This document shows positions 1 through 9,506 of a stretch of 64,000 bases of DNA, one piece after another. The number at the start of each line of letters is the position of its first letter. The first letter of the stretch is position 1. This DNA comes from Bartonella vinsonii subsp. arupensis OK-94-513. Its GTDB lineage: Bacteria > Pseudomonadota > Alphaproteobacteria > Rhizobiales > Rhizobiaceae. The notes below the pieces were generated by a model. That model saw only the letters and a program-made list of their open reading frames with translations, was not told where the DNA came from and ran no database searches. The stretch spans positions 80,299 through 144,298 of the forward strand of contig NZ_JH725038.1 of NCBI RefSeq assembly GCF_000278235.1. The letters run 5' to 3'. The position numbers and the translations under genes were made by a program.

Positions 1-606
1 GAAAAACAAAGTGAGAAAGATCTTGTTGTCACCAAGGGGAATTGGATTTTTTCGAGTGGAAGAGATGTGCAACGTAAGCTACGAGGCGGTTCTGTGAAGC
101 ATGATCAAACACGATTGGGGACAAAATCTGATGAGAAATTTACGTGTAAGGATAAGAGCGAGGAGCGAAAAGCAGAACGTATTTTGCCTCGTTCGCGCCG
201 TTCTAATGTTTGGATGGCTCCTGGTGCACGCCCAAACAGTGGGCGTAAGAAGCCTTTTTACAGTGAAAATACCTCTCATGATCATAAAAGCAATTTAGGA
301 GGTAAAAGAGCTTTCTATAAAGGTAAGAAAAAGCCAGCAGAGGTTCAGCTGGCCAAAGAGAAGAGCGTTCGTTTTGATCAAAAACGTGGTAAAAAACCTT
401 ATGGTGAGGAGCGTGTTGGTGGCAAGAAGGAGCGTTTTTTAAAGAAAGAAGAAAAGGTTGTGAAAGGCAATTATGATGAACGTTCTTTTGAGAATAAGCG
501 TAGGGCTAAAACATTTGATGGTTCCATGAAAAAATCTAAAGCGTATAGTAGTGATGCAAAAACAGCCAAAAGATTTGGAGGACCACGTGCGGATCGTCGG
601 CGGTAA
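1..606 (+). CDS. rluB: C-terminal part of 23S rRNA pseudouridine synthase B (RluB type), partial at window edge
   Basis: The reading frame is already open at base 1 and runs to a stop at 604-606, so only the tail of the protein is visible. What is seen is about 200 residues of very basic, low-complexity sequence rich in Lys, Arg and Gly, ending in an arginine-rich stretch. No catalytic domain is in the window. The assignment rests on context: in Rhizobiales a pseudouridine synthase of the RluB/RsuA family with a long basic C-terminal extension lies directly upstream of rsmD. Such tails probably help RNA or ribosome binding (inference). The gene overlaps the likely rsmD start by 20 bases, suggesting translational coupling. 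Another basic RNA-binding protein is possible, because the diagnostic domain lies outside the window. Confidence 0.6.
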   Translation, partial: EKQSEKDLVVTKGNWIFSSGRDVQRKLRGGSVKHDQTRLGTKSDEKFTCKDKSEERKAERILPRSRRSNVWMAPGARPNSGRKKPFYSENTSHDHKSNLGGKRAFYKGKKKPAEVQLAKEKSVRFDQKRGKKPYGEERVGGKKERFLKKEEKVVKGNYDERSFENKRRAKTFDGSMKKSKAYSSDAKTAKRFGGPRADRRR

Positions 607-1144
607 GTTTGCCGGACGTGTTTTGTTTGCGCCTGTGGGGCAGTCAATTCGCCCAACGAGTGATCGTACGCGTGAAAGTCTTTTCAATATTCTTGCTAGT
701 CGAGAAGAACAATTTTGGACCAATAAACGCATTCTGGATCTTTTTGCTGGTACGGGTGCTTTAGGTATAGAAGCTCTATCACGTGGTGCAAAAGCTGCGG
801 TTTTTGTTGAAAATTCTGTTGAGGGACGTGGATTGCTTCAAAAAAATATTGAAACTTTTGAATTGCAATCGATTGGGCGTATTTTGCGTCGTGATGCAAC
901 AAAACTAGGCAATATTGGGACAATGCTTCCATTTGATGTTATTTGCGCAGATCCTCCCTATGGCCATTGTTTAGGCGAGCGTGCTTTTGTGGAGGCTCTG
1001 AGAGGTGGGTGGGCAAAAGCTGAGACACTCTTTGTGCTCGAAGAAAAGAAAGATGCGATTATTCATTTACCTGATATCTTTTATCTCGATGATGAGCGTT
1101 TTTATGGTGAGACAGCAATACGTCTCTATAAACTGCGATCATAA
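587..1144 (+). CDS. rsmD: 16S rRNA (guanine(966)-N(2))-methyltransferase RsmD
   Basis: This SAM-dependent enzyme methylates G966 of 16S rRNA in the small subunit. The protein begins VRIVGGKFAGR, the usual RsmD N-terminus, then shows the RPTSDRTRESLFN segment, the SAM-binding motif LDLFAGTGALGIEALSRGA and the catalytic motif ADPPYG. An in-frame ATG-containing extension exists upstream from 551. I prefer the GTG at 587 because a GGAGGA ribosome binding site lies five bases before it and family homology begins there. That gives 185 residues, a normal length. The start lies inside the end of the upstream pseudouridine synthase gene, consistent with one transcript for two rRNA-modification genes. 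Confidence 0.93.
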   Translation: MRIVGGKFAGRVLFAPVGQSIRPTSDRTRESLFNILASREEQFWTNKRILDLFAGTGALGIEALSRGAKAAVFVENSVEGRGLLQKNIETFELQSIGRILRRDATKLGNIGTMLPFDVICADPPYGHCLGERAFVEALRGGWAKAETLFVLEEKKDAIIHLPDIFYLDDERFYGETAIRLYKLRS

Positions 1145-1229
1145 CTTTAAACTTAAAAAAAATTCTTATTTTTATCTGATAGGATAAGAGAAATTATTCT
1201 ATAAATCTTTCACGGGGGGAGGAGATAGT

Positions 1230-2078
1230 GTGATTTGTGCAATCAACAATGCGGATATTTGCGATGCAATTTATGCTCTTCGCTTACGTCTTAAAATACT
1301 TGACCTCATTAGAAAAGCAAAATCCGGCCACACAGCTAGTAGCCTTTCCTGTATTGATTTTATTTATATTTTATACAAATATATTCTTCAAATAACTCCA
1401 ACGCGTATCCATGATAACAATCGCGACCGATATATTCAAAGTAAGGGACATGCAGTTGAAGCATTGTATATTGTATTATCAGAAATGGGTTATTTTGATC
1501 CTAAGCTTCTCGAGACTTATTTAAAATTTGGTTCAAATTTTATTGGACACGTAACCAAAAAAATTCCTGGTATTGAGCAAAGTACAGGTTCTCTCGGTCA
1601 TGGCTTGTCTCTTGGTGCAGGAATGGCTCTTTCTGGACAGCTTAATTCTCAATCCTACCGTGTTTTTGTGCTTCTTGGTGATGGAGAAATGACAGAGGGA
1701 TCTGTCTGGGAGGCTATATTATTTGCAGCGCACTATAAACTCAGCAATCTTATCGCAGTTATCGATAGAAATCGGCTACAAATTACTGATACGACTGATG
1801 TTTTAATGAAAACAGAGCCCTTAGCAGATAAATTTACAAGTTTTGGCTGGCATGTGGTCGAAATTGATGGTCATGATATTACACAACTGAAAAAATCCTT
1901 AAGCTCTCCTCCATTTCATAAGGACAAACCAACAGCAATACTGATGAACACAATAAAGGGGGGTGGCATTTCCATTATGGAAAATTACATACGCTGGCAT
2001 CATAAAGTTCCAACAGATGAAGAATACAATATTGCTATCAATGAAATTCAAACAAAAATTCAATTAATGGGAAAATGA
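1230..2078 (+). CDS. transketolase, N-terminal (thiamine diphosphate-binding) subunit
   Basis: With the next gene this forms a split transketolase, which moves two-carbon ketol units between sugar phosphates in the pentose phosphate pathway. The 282-residue product carries the N-terminal half only: the GHA segment near residue 70, the STGSLGHGLSLGAGMAL region and the ThDP/metal motif GDGEMTEGSVWEA followed by DRNRLQ. It starts with GTG behind a strong GGGGGGAGGAG ribosome binding site. Its stop overlaps the next ATG by four bases (ATGA), so the two halves are translationally coupled. Single-chain transketolases are about 660 residues; this paired form of about 280 plus 320 residues is common in Firmicutes, archaea and sugar-catabolism operons. 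The actual sugar substrate cannot be read from the sequence. Confidence 0.9.
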   Translation: MICAINNADICDAIYALRLRLKILDLIRKAKSGHTASSLSCIDFIYILYKYILQITPTRIHDNNRDRYIQSKGHAVEALYIVLSEMGYFDPKLLETYLKFGSNFIGHVTKKIPGIEQSTGSLGHGLSLGAGMALSGQLNSQSYRVFVLLGDGEMTEGSVWEAILFAAHYKLSNLIAVIDRNRLQITDTTDVLMKTEPLADKFTSFGWHVVEIDGHDITQLKKSLSSPPFHKDKPTAILMNTIKGGGISIMENYIRWHHKVPTDEEYNIAINEIQTKIQLMGK

Positions 2079-3040
2079 GCGTGGATATTCCTCATCAAAA
2101 AACGCAAACAGCTGTAAAATTTTCAAACCTCGAAATTATGAATAAAACCCTTATAAAAATAGCGCAATGTGATAAAGATACTGTTGTTCTGACAGCTGAT
2201 TCACTCATATCTGGAAAGATTGATCAATTCGCAAAGCTCTATCCGGAACGTATTATAGAAGTTGGCATTGCTGAACAAAATTTGGTAGGGATTGCTGCTG
2301 GACTTGCTTCGTGTGGAAAAAAGCCATTTGTTGTTTCACAGGCCTGTTTTCTGACAACGCGTGCACTTGAACAAATAAAGGTAGATGTCGCTTATTGCGA
2401 AAACTCTGTTAGACTGATTGGTATTAGTGCTGGTATTAGCTATGGACCACTCGGGGCAACACATCATGCCATTTCTGATTTTGCTTCTCTTCGCGCTATT
2501 CCTAATATACGTATCATTGCTCCTGCTGATAATAAAGAAACAGAAGCTGCCATACTCTCTACTCTAAACAATCCTATGCCTGTTTATATACGTTTAGGAA
2601 AGCGTGCAGTGGAAAATATTCATGATGATGCTTCAAAAATCGATATTCACAAAGCTTCTATTATAAAAAAGGGAAAAGATATTCTTTTGCTTGCCACTGG
2701 AGAAACTGTCCAGATTTGTCTCGATGCTGCTGAGGAACTGCAAAAATATGAAATTATACCAACGATTGCAAGTGTGCCAACAATTCGACCTTTAGATGAG
2801 GAATCTATGCTAGAATTATGCAAGTCCCACAAATCTGTTGTTGTCTGTGAAGAACATAGTATCAATGGCGGATTTGGAGAAGCAATTGCGAGATTACTTA
2901 TGGAACAGAGCATTGCATGCAAATTTATATCATTAGGAATACCAGATGAGCCAATTTGTAATGGAAGCCAATTAGAGGTTTTAGCAAATTATGGGATCAG
3001 TCGAGAGGGTATAACAAAAGCTGTATTAGCAATGAGATAA
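2075..3040 (+). CDS. transketolase, C-terminal (pyrimidine-binding) subunit
   Basis: This is the second half of the split transketolase, 321 residues. It has the pyrimidine-binding domain with the catalytic-type glutamate in VGIAEQNLVGIAAGLA around residue 70, followed by the conserved GPLGATHHAISD segment and the C-terminal domain (VVVCEEHSINGGFGEAI). The family also includes the E1-beta and DXS C-terminal regions, but the adjacent N-terminal transketolase gene and the length fit a transketolase beta-type subunit. The ATG overlaps the stop of the upstream gene. No other sugar gene follows; the next gene faces the opposite way after about 130 bases. Confidence 0.9.
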   Translation: MSVDIPHQKTQTAVKFSNLEIMNKTLIKIAQCDKDTVVLTADSLISGKIDQFAKLYPERIIEVGIAEQNLVGIAAGLASCGKKPFVVSQACFLTTRALEQIKVDVAYCENSVRLIGISAGISYGPLGATHHAISDFASLRAIPNIRIIAPADNKETEAAILSTLNNPMPVYIRLGKRAVENIHDDASKIDIHKASIIKKGKDILLLATGETVQICLDAAEELQKYEIIPTIASVPTIRPLDEESMLELCKSHKSVVVCEEHSINGGFGEAIARLLMEQSIACKFISLGIPDEPICNGSQLEVLANYGISREGITKAVLAMR

Positions 3041-3098
3041 TAAAACATTAAATTGCATCTGAATATATTCTCTAGCTCAAAACATCATAAATTATTGA

Positions 3099-3150
3099 GG
3101 ATGCGAAGAAATAAGATATATAAGTCCATTAAATTTTCGCATTTTTATTT
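3099..3150 (+). terminator. possible terminator after the transketolase pair
   Basis: A 7-base inverted repeat (ATGCGAA and TTCGCAT) with a long loop is followed by TTTTTATTT. The loop of more than 25 bases makes it weak. It sits between the convergent transketolase and lldD genes, where a terminator is expected. Confidence 0.3.
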
Positions 3151-3173
3151 CCAATGAAACAAGCTTTTCTTTA

Positions 3174-4322
3174 TTACTCAAAAGCATCTGTCCGCACTAA
3201 ATTTTCGCGTGTAATTTCTTTGACCGCCTGTACACCAGTTAATGTCATAGCGACCCGCATTTCATTAGCAAAAAGATCAAGAAGCTGTGCAACACCTTTT
3301 TCACCTGCAGCTGCAAGAGCATAAACAAAAGCACGACCGATCATAACAGCGTCTGCACCTTGTGCTATCATGCGTACAACATCAAGACCAGAACGAACAC
3401 CAGAATCCGCTAAAATGGTCAACTTGCCCTTTACAGCTTCCGCAATTGCTGGCAATGCGCGTGCAGTTGATAAGACACCATCGAGTTGACGACCACCATG
3501 ATTGGAAACAACAAGACCATCAGCACCAAAGTGTACTGCTTCTTGTGCGTCTTCTGGATCAAGAATACCTTTCAGAATCATTTTGCCTTTCCAAAAGTCT
3601 CGAATCCATTGCAGATCACGCCAACCAATTGAGGGATCAAAATTAGCACCAAGCCAACCAACATAATCATCCAATGCAATCTTCTTTTGCAAATAGGTAG
3701 AAACATTTCCAAGATCATGTGGGCGCCCCATAACACCAACATTCCAAGCCCAATGCGGATGGGTAAAAGCTTGTAAAATACGACGTATTCCAGCATAAGG
3801 CCCAGACATTCCTGAATGTGCATCACGATAACGTGCACCAGGAACCGGCATATCAACTGTAAAGACTAAGGTGCGCACACCCGATTCCCAAGCCCGCTCT
3901 AATGCATCACGCATGAATCCACGATCTTTGAGAACGTAAAGTTGAAACCAAAATGCACTTCCAACGGCTTTCTGCACTTCTGCAATGGGGCACACGGAAA
4001 CTGAGGATAGGGTAAAAGGAATACCTTTTGCAACGGCCGCACGTGCTGCTTGTACTTCACCACGGCGTGCATACATGCCTGTTAACCCAACGGGTGCAAG
4101 TATAATCGGCAAATTAAGTGTTTGATCAAAAAGCTTTGTTGAAAGATCAACCTCACCAATCTGTTTCAGAATTTTTTGACGTAATGCAAGTGCCTGAAGA
4201 TCTGTACAATTTCGTCGCATTGTTTCCTCAGCATATGCTCCGCCATCAATATAGTGAAAAAGAAAAGGAGGAAGTCGACGTTTTGCTGCTTTGCGGTAAT
4301 CAAATGTTGAGGAAATAATCAT
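3174..4322 (-). CDS. lldD: L-lactate dehydrogenase, FMN-dependent (LldD)
   Basis: Flavoprotein of the alpha-hydroxyacid oxidase family that oxidises L-lactate to pyruvate and passes electrons to the quinone pool at the inner membrane. The 382-residue product shows [15 protein letters not shown] near the N-terminus, the substrate-region QLYVLKDR, the active-site motif [11 protein letters not shown] and the FMN-phosphate region [13 protein letters not shown]...[12 protein letters not shown] chose the ATG giving [16 protein letters not shown] because homologues begin there. The frame is open for 32 more codons upstream and includes a GTG close behind a strong GAGGAGG at 4388-4394, so a longer start is possible. 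The Shine-Dalgarno site before the chosen ATG is poor and is occupied by a 12-base palindrome. Lactate is a plausible carbon source inside a mammalian or insect host. Confidence 0.93.
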   Translation of the reverse strand: MIISSTFDYRKAAKRRLPPFLFHYIDGGAYAEETMRRNCTDLQALALRQKILKQIGEVDLSTKLFDQTLNLPIILAPVGLTGMYARRGEVQAARAAVAKGIPFTLSSVSVCPIAEVQKAVGSAFWFQLYVLKDRGFMRDALERAWESGVRTLVFTVDMPVPGARYRDAHSGMSGPYAGIRRILQAFTHPHWAWNVGVMGRPHDLGNVSTYLQKKIALDDYVGWLGANFDPSIGWRDLQWIRDFWKGKMILKGILDPEDAQEAVHFGADGLVVSNHGGRQLDGVLSTARALPAIAEAVKGKLTILADSGVRSGLDVVRMIAQGADAVMIGRAFVYALAAAGEKGVAQLLDLFANEMRVAMTLTGVQAVKEITRENLVRTDAFE

Positions 4323-4334
4323 AATGGTACCATT
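4323..4334. promoter_or_regulatory. 12-base perfect palindrome directly before the lldD start
   Basis: AATGGTACCATT reads the same on both strands and abuts the chosen lldD ATG, where a ribosome binding site would normally lie. It could be an operator for a lactate-responsive regulator or just chance. No cognate regulator gene is in the neighbourhood. Confidence 0.3.
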
Positions 4335-4871
4335 GTTTCTGAATGAAAAGCGAAAACACCTTAAAATCAATAAAGATGAGCCCACGCACCTCCTCTTAAA
4401 TGTTCTTACAGAACACAAAACTAAGTAAATATAAGTAACAGAGATTGCAATTCAAAAAAATCAATTGATAACAAAAATGACTTTATTTACCTTCTCTAGG
4501 GTTGTGAAAATTTCATCATATTTTTCAAAAATGGGGATGTTTTCTCTTATAACTAATATTTCTTTAAAAGATACTCCCCACAAAGATGCTTCATACTATA
4601 GGCCATAAGGTATAGAGTTAATCATTGTGTTTCCTACATAAAATAAAAGGGGCTGTTGCTAGAACTGAAAAGTAACCCGTTGAATACATCCAGCAATTTT
4701 TTAGTTATTTATCAACAGAAGAGGAAACATAAATAAAATCATCAAATTGTCGTTTGAATGAAAAAAGAGATATATTAAAAAAAGTGACAAATAATGCCAA
4801 ATTCGAAAAAACTACTATTGTACTGTAAAAAACTTTTTTAATTTATAATGACATTAAAATATGGTGTACCT
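4335..4871. other. spacer upstream of lldD, no gene recognised
   Basis: AT-rich sequence holding the possible 5' extension of lldD and its promoter region. The remaining bases down to the dCTP deaminase stop show no coding pattern, RNA gene or strong hairpin that I can support. Confidence 0.5.
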
Positions 4872-5960
4872 TCATTTAAAATGCTTAGATAACTTTAATC
4901 CCTGCGCTTGGTAATGTGATCCAGCATTTTGTCCATAAAGCTTTAACGGTCGATGAAGCATGTGTTCATATACTAAACGGCCAATAATTTGACCATGCTC
5001 TAAAATAAACGGAACTTCATGGCTGCGCACTTCCAAAACCGCTTTTGCCCCTTTTCCCCCCACTTCCATATGTCCAAATCCTGGATCAAAAAAACCTGCA
5101 TAATGCACTCTAAATTCACCAACTAAGGGATCAAAAGGGGTCATTTCAGCTGCATAAAGTGGAGGAACATGGACAGCTTCTCGCGAAACCAAAATATAAA
5201 ACTCATCAGGATCGAGAATGAGTTCTCTTTGACCACGGTCAAAAAGAGGTTCCCAAAAATCTAGAACGTGAGCAACAGCGTGTTTATCAATGTCAATAAC
5301 ACTTGTATGGCGTTTACCGCGATAGCCTACAAGTCCATTTTCATCCCCCTTTAAATTAATGGAAAGCCCAATACCACTCGTACTAATATTAGGCAGATCA
5401 TCTGATATCAGCGTTTCGTTCCTATGCAAAACATGGAGTTCACTTTCATTTAAATAACTATGTCCTTTGCGAAACCTAAGTTGAGATAAACGTGAACCGG
5501 TACGCACCAAAATTGGAAATGTGCGTGGGCTAATTTCAAGATAAAGTGGACCGTGATAACCGGCACAAATCTTATCAAACTCTTGTGCATTATCTGTAAT
5601 TACACGTGTAAAAATATCTAATCGTCCAGTAGAACTTTTAGGATTAGCGACGGCTGATAAAATTTCAGGTAAAGCCAAACTTTCTAAAAGAGGCACAATA
5701 TAAACACAACCTGTTTCTAAGACTGCTCCATCTTGCAAATCAAATTCGTGCAATTTTAACCGTTCGAGCTTATCTAAAACTTTTACATCTGCTCCCGGCA
5801 TAAAGGAAGCGCGTATACGATAGGCTTTGTTTCCTAAACGAAGATCAAGACTTGCAGGTTGTATTTGGGCTGTATCAAATGGACAAAGAGCTTTGAGAAT
5901 GTCATTATCAATCAAAGCTTGTATATCATTATCTGCCAAAATACCGCTAACACGCGTCAT
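4872..5960 (-). CDS. dcd: 2'-deoxycytidine 5'-triphosphate deaminase, long alphaproteobacterial form
   Basis: Predicted to deaminate dCTP to dUTP, supplying dUMP for thymidylate synthesis. At 362 residues it is nearly twice the classical Dcd (about 190), matching the long form seen in Rhizobiales, which appears to carry two dUTPase-like folds. Visible motifs include NPKSSTGRLDIFTRVITDNA, the classical SSxxR-type segment, and LYLEISPRTFPILVRTGSRLSQLRF, the Glu-containing region with the QLRF end. The C-terminal half (YAGFFDPGFGHMEVGGKGAKAVLEVRS) looks like a second copy of the fold. The ATG has a GGAAGG ribosome binding site. The gene stands alone. The exact substrate of the long form is inferred from the family. 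Confidence 0.85.
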   Translation of the reverse strand: MTRVSGILADNDIQALIDNDILKALCPFDTAQIQPASLDLRLGNKAYRIRASFMPGADVKVLDKLERLKLHEFDLQDGAVLETGCVYIVPLLESLALPEILSAVANPKSSTGRLDIFTRVITDNAQEFDKICAGYHGPLYLEISPRTFPILVRTGSRLSQLRFRKGHSYLNESELHVLHRNETLISDDLPNISTSGIGLSINLKGDENGLVGYRGKRHTSVIDIDKHAVAHVLDFWEPLFDRGQRELILDPDEFYILVSREAVHVPPLYAAEMTPFDPLVGEFRVHYAGFFDPGFGHMEVGGKGAKAVLEVRSHEVPFILEHGQIIGRLVYEHMLHRPLKLYGQNAGSHYQAQGLKLSKHFK

Positions 5961-6248
5961 ATGTTTTGCCTTCCATTCTTACTTACTCTCTTTTGGAGTA
6001 GATAATTGAGTAGTACAAGATGTTTTAGAGCGATAAAAACACTTCTCCTTTGATTTTTCTTATTAATTATTCATATGAAAATATTATGAACAATAAAATA
6101 GCATTTTGTATACTACTCTTTGAAAGTTAATGAAGAGTGTTATTTTGGGAGAGCACCTTTCACGCACTCTCATTCTTGAATGTTACACAAATAATGTTAT
6201 CATACATCAAAGCTTGCTTAAGAATCCGCAGGAATCCTGTTAGAATTT

Positions 6249-8090
6249 ATGATGATTATACGCCATCTCAGCGAAAATATTATTAATCAAATTGCCGCCG
6301 GGGAAGTTATTGAACGGCCAGCAAATGTCGTTAAAGAACTTGTTGAAAATGCCATTGACGCGGGAGCAACGCGAATCGAAATTGTTACAGCAAACGGAGG
6401 AAAAAATTTTATAAAGGTGAGTGATAATGGCTGTGGTATTCCTGCAGATCAGTTAACTTTAGCAGTTTCTCGCCATTGTACTTCAAAAATTACTGATGAT
6501 GTGCACAATATCTGCTTTCTTGGGTTTCGAGAAGAAGCTCTACCCTCTATTGGTTCTGTTGCTAAACTTAAATTAATCTCACGAACGCAAGATGCTGAGA
6601 GTGCTACTGAAATTATTGTTACAGCAGGGAAAGTTTTGGGTCCCAAACCAGCTGCTGCAAATCCTGGAACGATTGTTGAAGTTCGTGACCTTTTCTTCGT
6701 CACTCCAGCGCGGCTAAAATTTATGAAAACTGACCGCGCTGAAACGAATGCCATTACCGATATGATTAAACGAATTGCTATCGCATTTCCGCATATCCGT
6801 TTTTCTCTTTCAGGTCCAGACAGAACTTCTATAGAGCTTCCTGCTACGCAAAATAACATTGAAGGACAATTGCAACGTATTACACAAGTAATGGGAAAAG
6901 AATTTGCTCCCAACTCTATTGCACTGAATGCTGAACGCGAATCAGTCCGTTTAACTGGGTTTGCTTGTTTGCCATCCTTCAACCGTAGTAATAGTCTTCA
7001 TCAATTTGCTTATGTTAATGGGCGCCCAGTGCGCGATAAATTTCTTTGGGGAGCAGTTCGGGGAGCTTATGCTGATGTGATGACGCGGGATCGTTATCCT
7101 GTATCCATTCTTTTTATTGATTTACCACCCGCTGATGTTGACGTTAACGTCCACCCAACAAAAGCGGATGTTCGATTCCGTGATCCAGGATTTATTCGCG
7201 GTTTAGTCGTCGGAGCAATTCGTGAAGCATTGCATCAAACGGGTGTTCGGCCTACTTCAACGCGTTCTGAAGCAATGTTGGCTGCATTTCAGACACAACA
7301 GCCATTGAAGACTTTTAAAAGCACTCACGCACCTTCTTCTTACAACCCACAGCATCACTCTTTTGCATCTGCATCAATGGTACATAAGCCATTGGATATT
7401 AACAATTCTTTTAGTTTAAAAGAAGATGTTACTCCTCTTATGGAGGGGATAGATATGCCAAGTGGTGATGCTTACATTCCAAGTGCTGAATTGTCATTAG
7501 AAGAACTATCTTATCCGCTAGGAGCAGCTCGAGCACAAATCCATAAAAACTACATTATTGCTCAAACTCAAGAGAGTTTGATCATTGTCGATCAACATGC
7601 GGCTCACGAAAGATTGGTTTATGAAGCACTCAAGAATGCACTTTATTCCAAACCGCTTGCTTCACAATTGTTGCTTATCCCTGAAATTGTAGAACTCTCT
7701 GAAGAAGAGGCAACATGTCTTTTAACGCACAAAGATGCTTTGCAAAAGTTTGGCTTGGGCATAGAGCCATTTGGACCTGGAGCAATTGTTGTGCGTGAAA
7801 CACCCTCTATGTTAGGGGAGATAAACGTACAAGCTCTCATTAAGGACCTTGCAGATGAAGCCGCTGAATATGATACGACAGACAATTTAAAAGCAATGCT
7901 TGATTATGTTGCAGCAACTATGGCTTGTCATGGTTCAATACGGTCAGGGCGTGTTTTACGCCCCGAAGAAATGAATGCGCTGCTACGACAAATAGAAGCA
8001 ACCCCTCATACAGGCACATGTAATCACGGTCGTCCTACTTATATTGAACTCAAATTGGCTGATATAGAGAGGCTTTTTGGTAGAAAATAA
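6249..8090 (+). CDS. mutL: DNA mismatch repair protein MutL
   Basis: MutL couples mismatch recognition by MutS to strand incision. The 613-residue protein has an N-terminal GHKL ATPase with [25 protein letters not shown] (motif I) and DNGCGI (motif II), then [10 protein letters not shown] and HPTKADVRF. The C-terminal domain has [12 protein letters not shown], which matches the endonuclease metal motif DQHA(X)2E(X)4E, plus [10 protein letters not shown] and CNHGRP, so this MutL is probably itself a nickase. Oddity: the usually invariant ATP-lid motif GFRGEAL reads GFREEAL here (GAA at 6531-6533 in place of a Gly codon, residue 95). Two ATGs lie in tandem, and the second may be the true start. 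The frame is otherwise intact. Confidence 0.95.
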   Translation: MMIIRHLSENIINQIAAGEVIERPANVVKELVENAIDAGATRIEIVTANGGKNFIKVSDNGCGIPADQLTLAVSRHCTSKITDDVHNICFLGFREEALPSIGSVAKLKLISRTQDAESATEIIVTAGKVLGPKPAAANPGTIVEVRDLFFVTPARLKFMKTDRAETNAITDMIKRIAIAFPHIRFSLSGPDRTSIELPATQNNIEGQLQRITQVMGKEFAPNSIALNAERESVRLTGFACLPSFNRSNSLHQFAYVNGRPVRDKFLWGAVRGAYADVMTRDRYPVSILFIDLPPADVDVNVHPTKADVRFRDPGFIRGLVVGAIREALHQTGVRPTSTRSEAMLAAFQTQQPLKTFKSTHAPSSYNPQHHSFASASMVHKPLDINNSFSLKEDVTPLMEGIDMPSGDAYIPSAELSLEELSYPLGAARAQIHKNYIIAQTQESLIIVDQHAAHERLVYEALKNALYSKPLASQLLLIPEIVELSEEEATCLLTHKDALQKFGLGIEPFGPGAIVVRETPSMLGEINVQALIKDLADEAAEYDTTDNLKAMLDYVAATMACHGSIRSGRVLRPEEMNALLRQIEATPHTGTCNHGRPTYIELKLADIERLFGRK

Positions 8091-8204
8091 GTTACCACGC
8101 ACTATTTTAGGAAGAAAAAGTTAAATTCATTCTCGACTTTATAGGGCATCTTATGGCACTTTTCTTGTGTCATCTCTCATACTAACAAAAAGGGATTATG
8201 AAGT

Positions 8205-8441
8205 ATGTTTTCCAATGATGAACGTGAAGCAAAAATCCATTATTCCAATAATGGATATAAAATCATAGAATATGGAACCTATACCCTTTGTGCTGTCAGT
8301 GGACAAAAAATCCCGCTAGACGATTTAAAATATTGGAATCATCATCGCCAAGAAGCATATGCGAGTTGTGAAATTTCCTATCATCGTGAACTTGAATGCA
8401 ATCCGTATCTCAGCCAATTGTTAAAAGCACAGAAAAAATAA
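8205..8441 (+). CDS. DUF2093 family small protein
   Basis: A 78-residue cytoplasmic protein of the DUF2093 family, which is restricted mainly to Alphaproteobacteria. The conserved core AVSGQKIPLDDLKYWNHHRQEAYASCEIS is clear; its single Cys and the spacing around it are typical. The function is unknown. It lies 114 bases after mutL and converges with lpxK, leaving only 12 bases between the two stops. In related genomes the gene also sits beside lpxK. There is no signal peptide or membrane segment. Confidence 0.85.
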   Translation: MFSNDEREAKIHYSNNGYKIIEYGTYTLCAVSGQKIPLDDLKYWNHHRQEAYASCEISYHRELECNPYLSQLLKAQKK

Positions 8442-8453
8442 CCAATTTGAAGG

Positions 8454-9506
8454 CTATGAATCTCGCCTTTTTTCCAAAATGCAGATTAAAGAGGATTTTT
8501 GCCGTTCTCTAAAACGGGTTATGACCTCCTCAAGAATCTTATAGCAAAAATCTTCTTGAGCAAAATTAACTTGAACATCAAATACAATAAGATTTTTTAA
8601 ATCTTTTTGCACACGGTTTGTTTTTATACGTGCATAATCTTTAGCAGTTGTAGCGAGCCATAAGTTTTGCATTTTAGCTTTTTGTACAAGATTATTTAAA
8701 TCTGTGTCAGTAAAAAAATAGTGGTCAGGATAAGAGTAAGTTTGCACCACATGACCAGAGAGTTCTTTAATGGATTGAAAAAATTTATAGGGATTGCCAA
8801 TACCTGCAAATGCCAAGAATGATTTTCCTGCAACCTTATCGGAGGCTAACGATTTAAAATGAGCGTGATGCAAAGGTTTTCCGGTATGCATGAGAGAAAA
8901 AGCCATTTTATCACACGCATCCAAATGACCAATCAGCAAAATACTATCTGTTAAAGAAAGCTGCGTTTTTAGTGGTACACGCAAAGGCCCTGCTGGAAAA
9001 ACAGCTCCATTACCAAAACCACGCATTGCATCAACAACGAGCAACGCATAATCCATATAAAGACGGCGGCTTTGAAAGCCATCATCCATTAAAATAAGAG
9101 TACATCCTTCTTTCTTGAGCCGTTGAGCTGCCGCATAACGATCGGTTGATATGGCAACAAAAGCATGCCGTACGAGTAAAAGCGCTTCATCTCCAACATC
9201 GCGTGCATTATCATATTTCTCATTTACAAGATGTACTCCCTTGAATGCTCCGCCGTAGCCACGTGATACGACACCAGGCACGAAACCAAGCTCTTTAGCG
9301 GCTTTTGCAAAAGCAATGACAACAGGGGTTTTACCGGTACCACCACATGTAAAATTGCCAATACATAAAACTGGAAGATCGATGATAGGGGGCACTTTTG
9401 CCATACGGCGGTTTGAAAAATAACCATATATCCAAGAAACCGGAGTTAATAAAAAACGTAAAAAACTTCTCTCTTTCCACCAAAAATGAGGTGTACTAAT
9501 ATGCAT
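8454..9506 (-). CDS. lpxK: tetraacyldisaccharide 4'-kinase LpxK
   Basis: LpxK phosphorylates the 4' position of the tetraacyldisaccharide 1-phosphate to give lipid IVA, on the inner leaflet of the inner membrane. The N-terminus ([22 protein letters not shown]) is a membrane-associating helix. It is followed at residues 50-61 by the P-loop [12 protein letters not shown], with the GNxxxGGxGKTP spacing diagnostic of LpxK, and then SRGYGG and [13 protein letters not shown] (Walker B-like, DDGFQ). The 350-residue length is normal. Its start overlaps the end of waaA by 11 bases. The product of LpxK is the acceptor for WaaA, so the two consecutive lipid A/Kdo steps are encoded as a coupled pair. Confidence 0.95.
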   Translation of the reverse strand: MHISTPHFWWKERSFLRFLLTPVSWIYGYFSNRRMAKVPPIIDLPVLCIGNFTCGGTGKTPVVIAFAKAAKELGFVPGVVSRGYGGAFKGVHLVNEKYDNARDVGDEALLLVRHAFVAISTDRYAAAQRLKKEGCTLILMDDGFQSRRLYMDYALLVVDAMRGFGNGAVFPAGPLRVPLKTQLSLTDSILLIGHLDACDKMAFSLMHTGKPLHHAHFKSLASDKVAGKSFLAFAGIGNPYKFFQSIKELSGHVVQTYSYPDHYFFTDTDLNNLVQKAKMQNLWLATTAKDYARIKTNRVQKDLKNLIVFDVQVNFAQEDFCYKILEEVITRFRERQKSSLICILEKRRDS

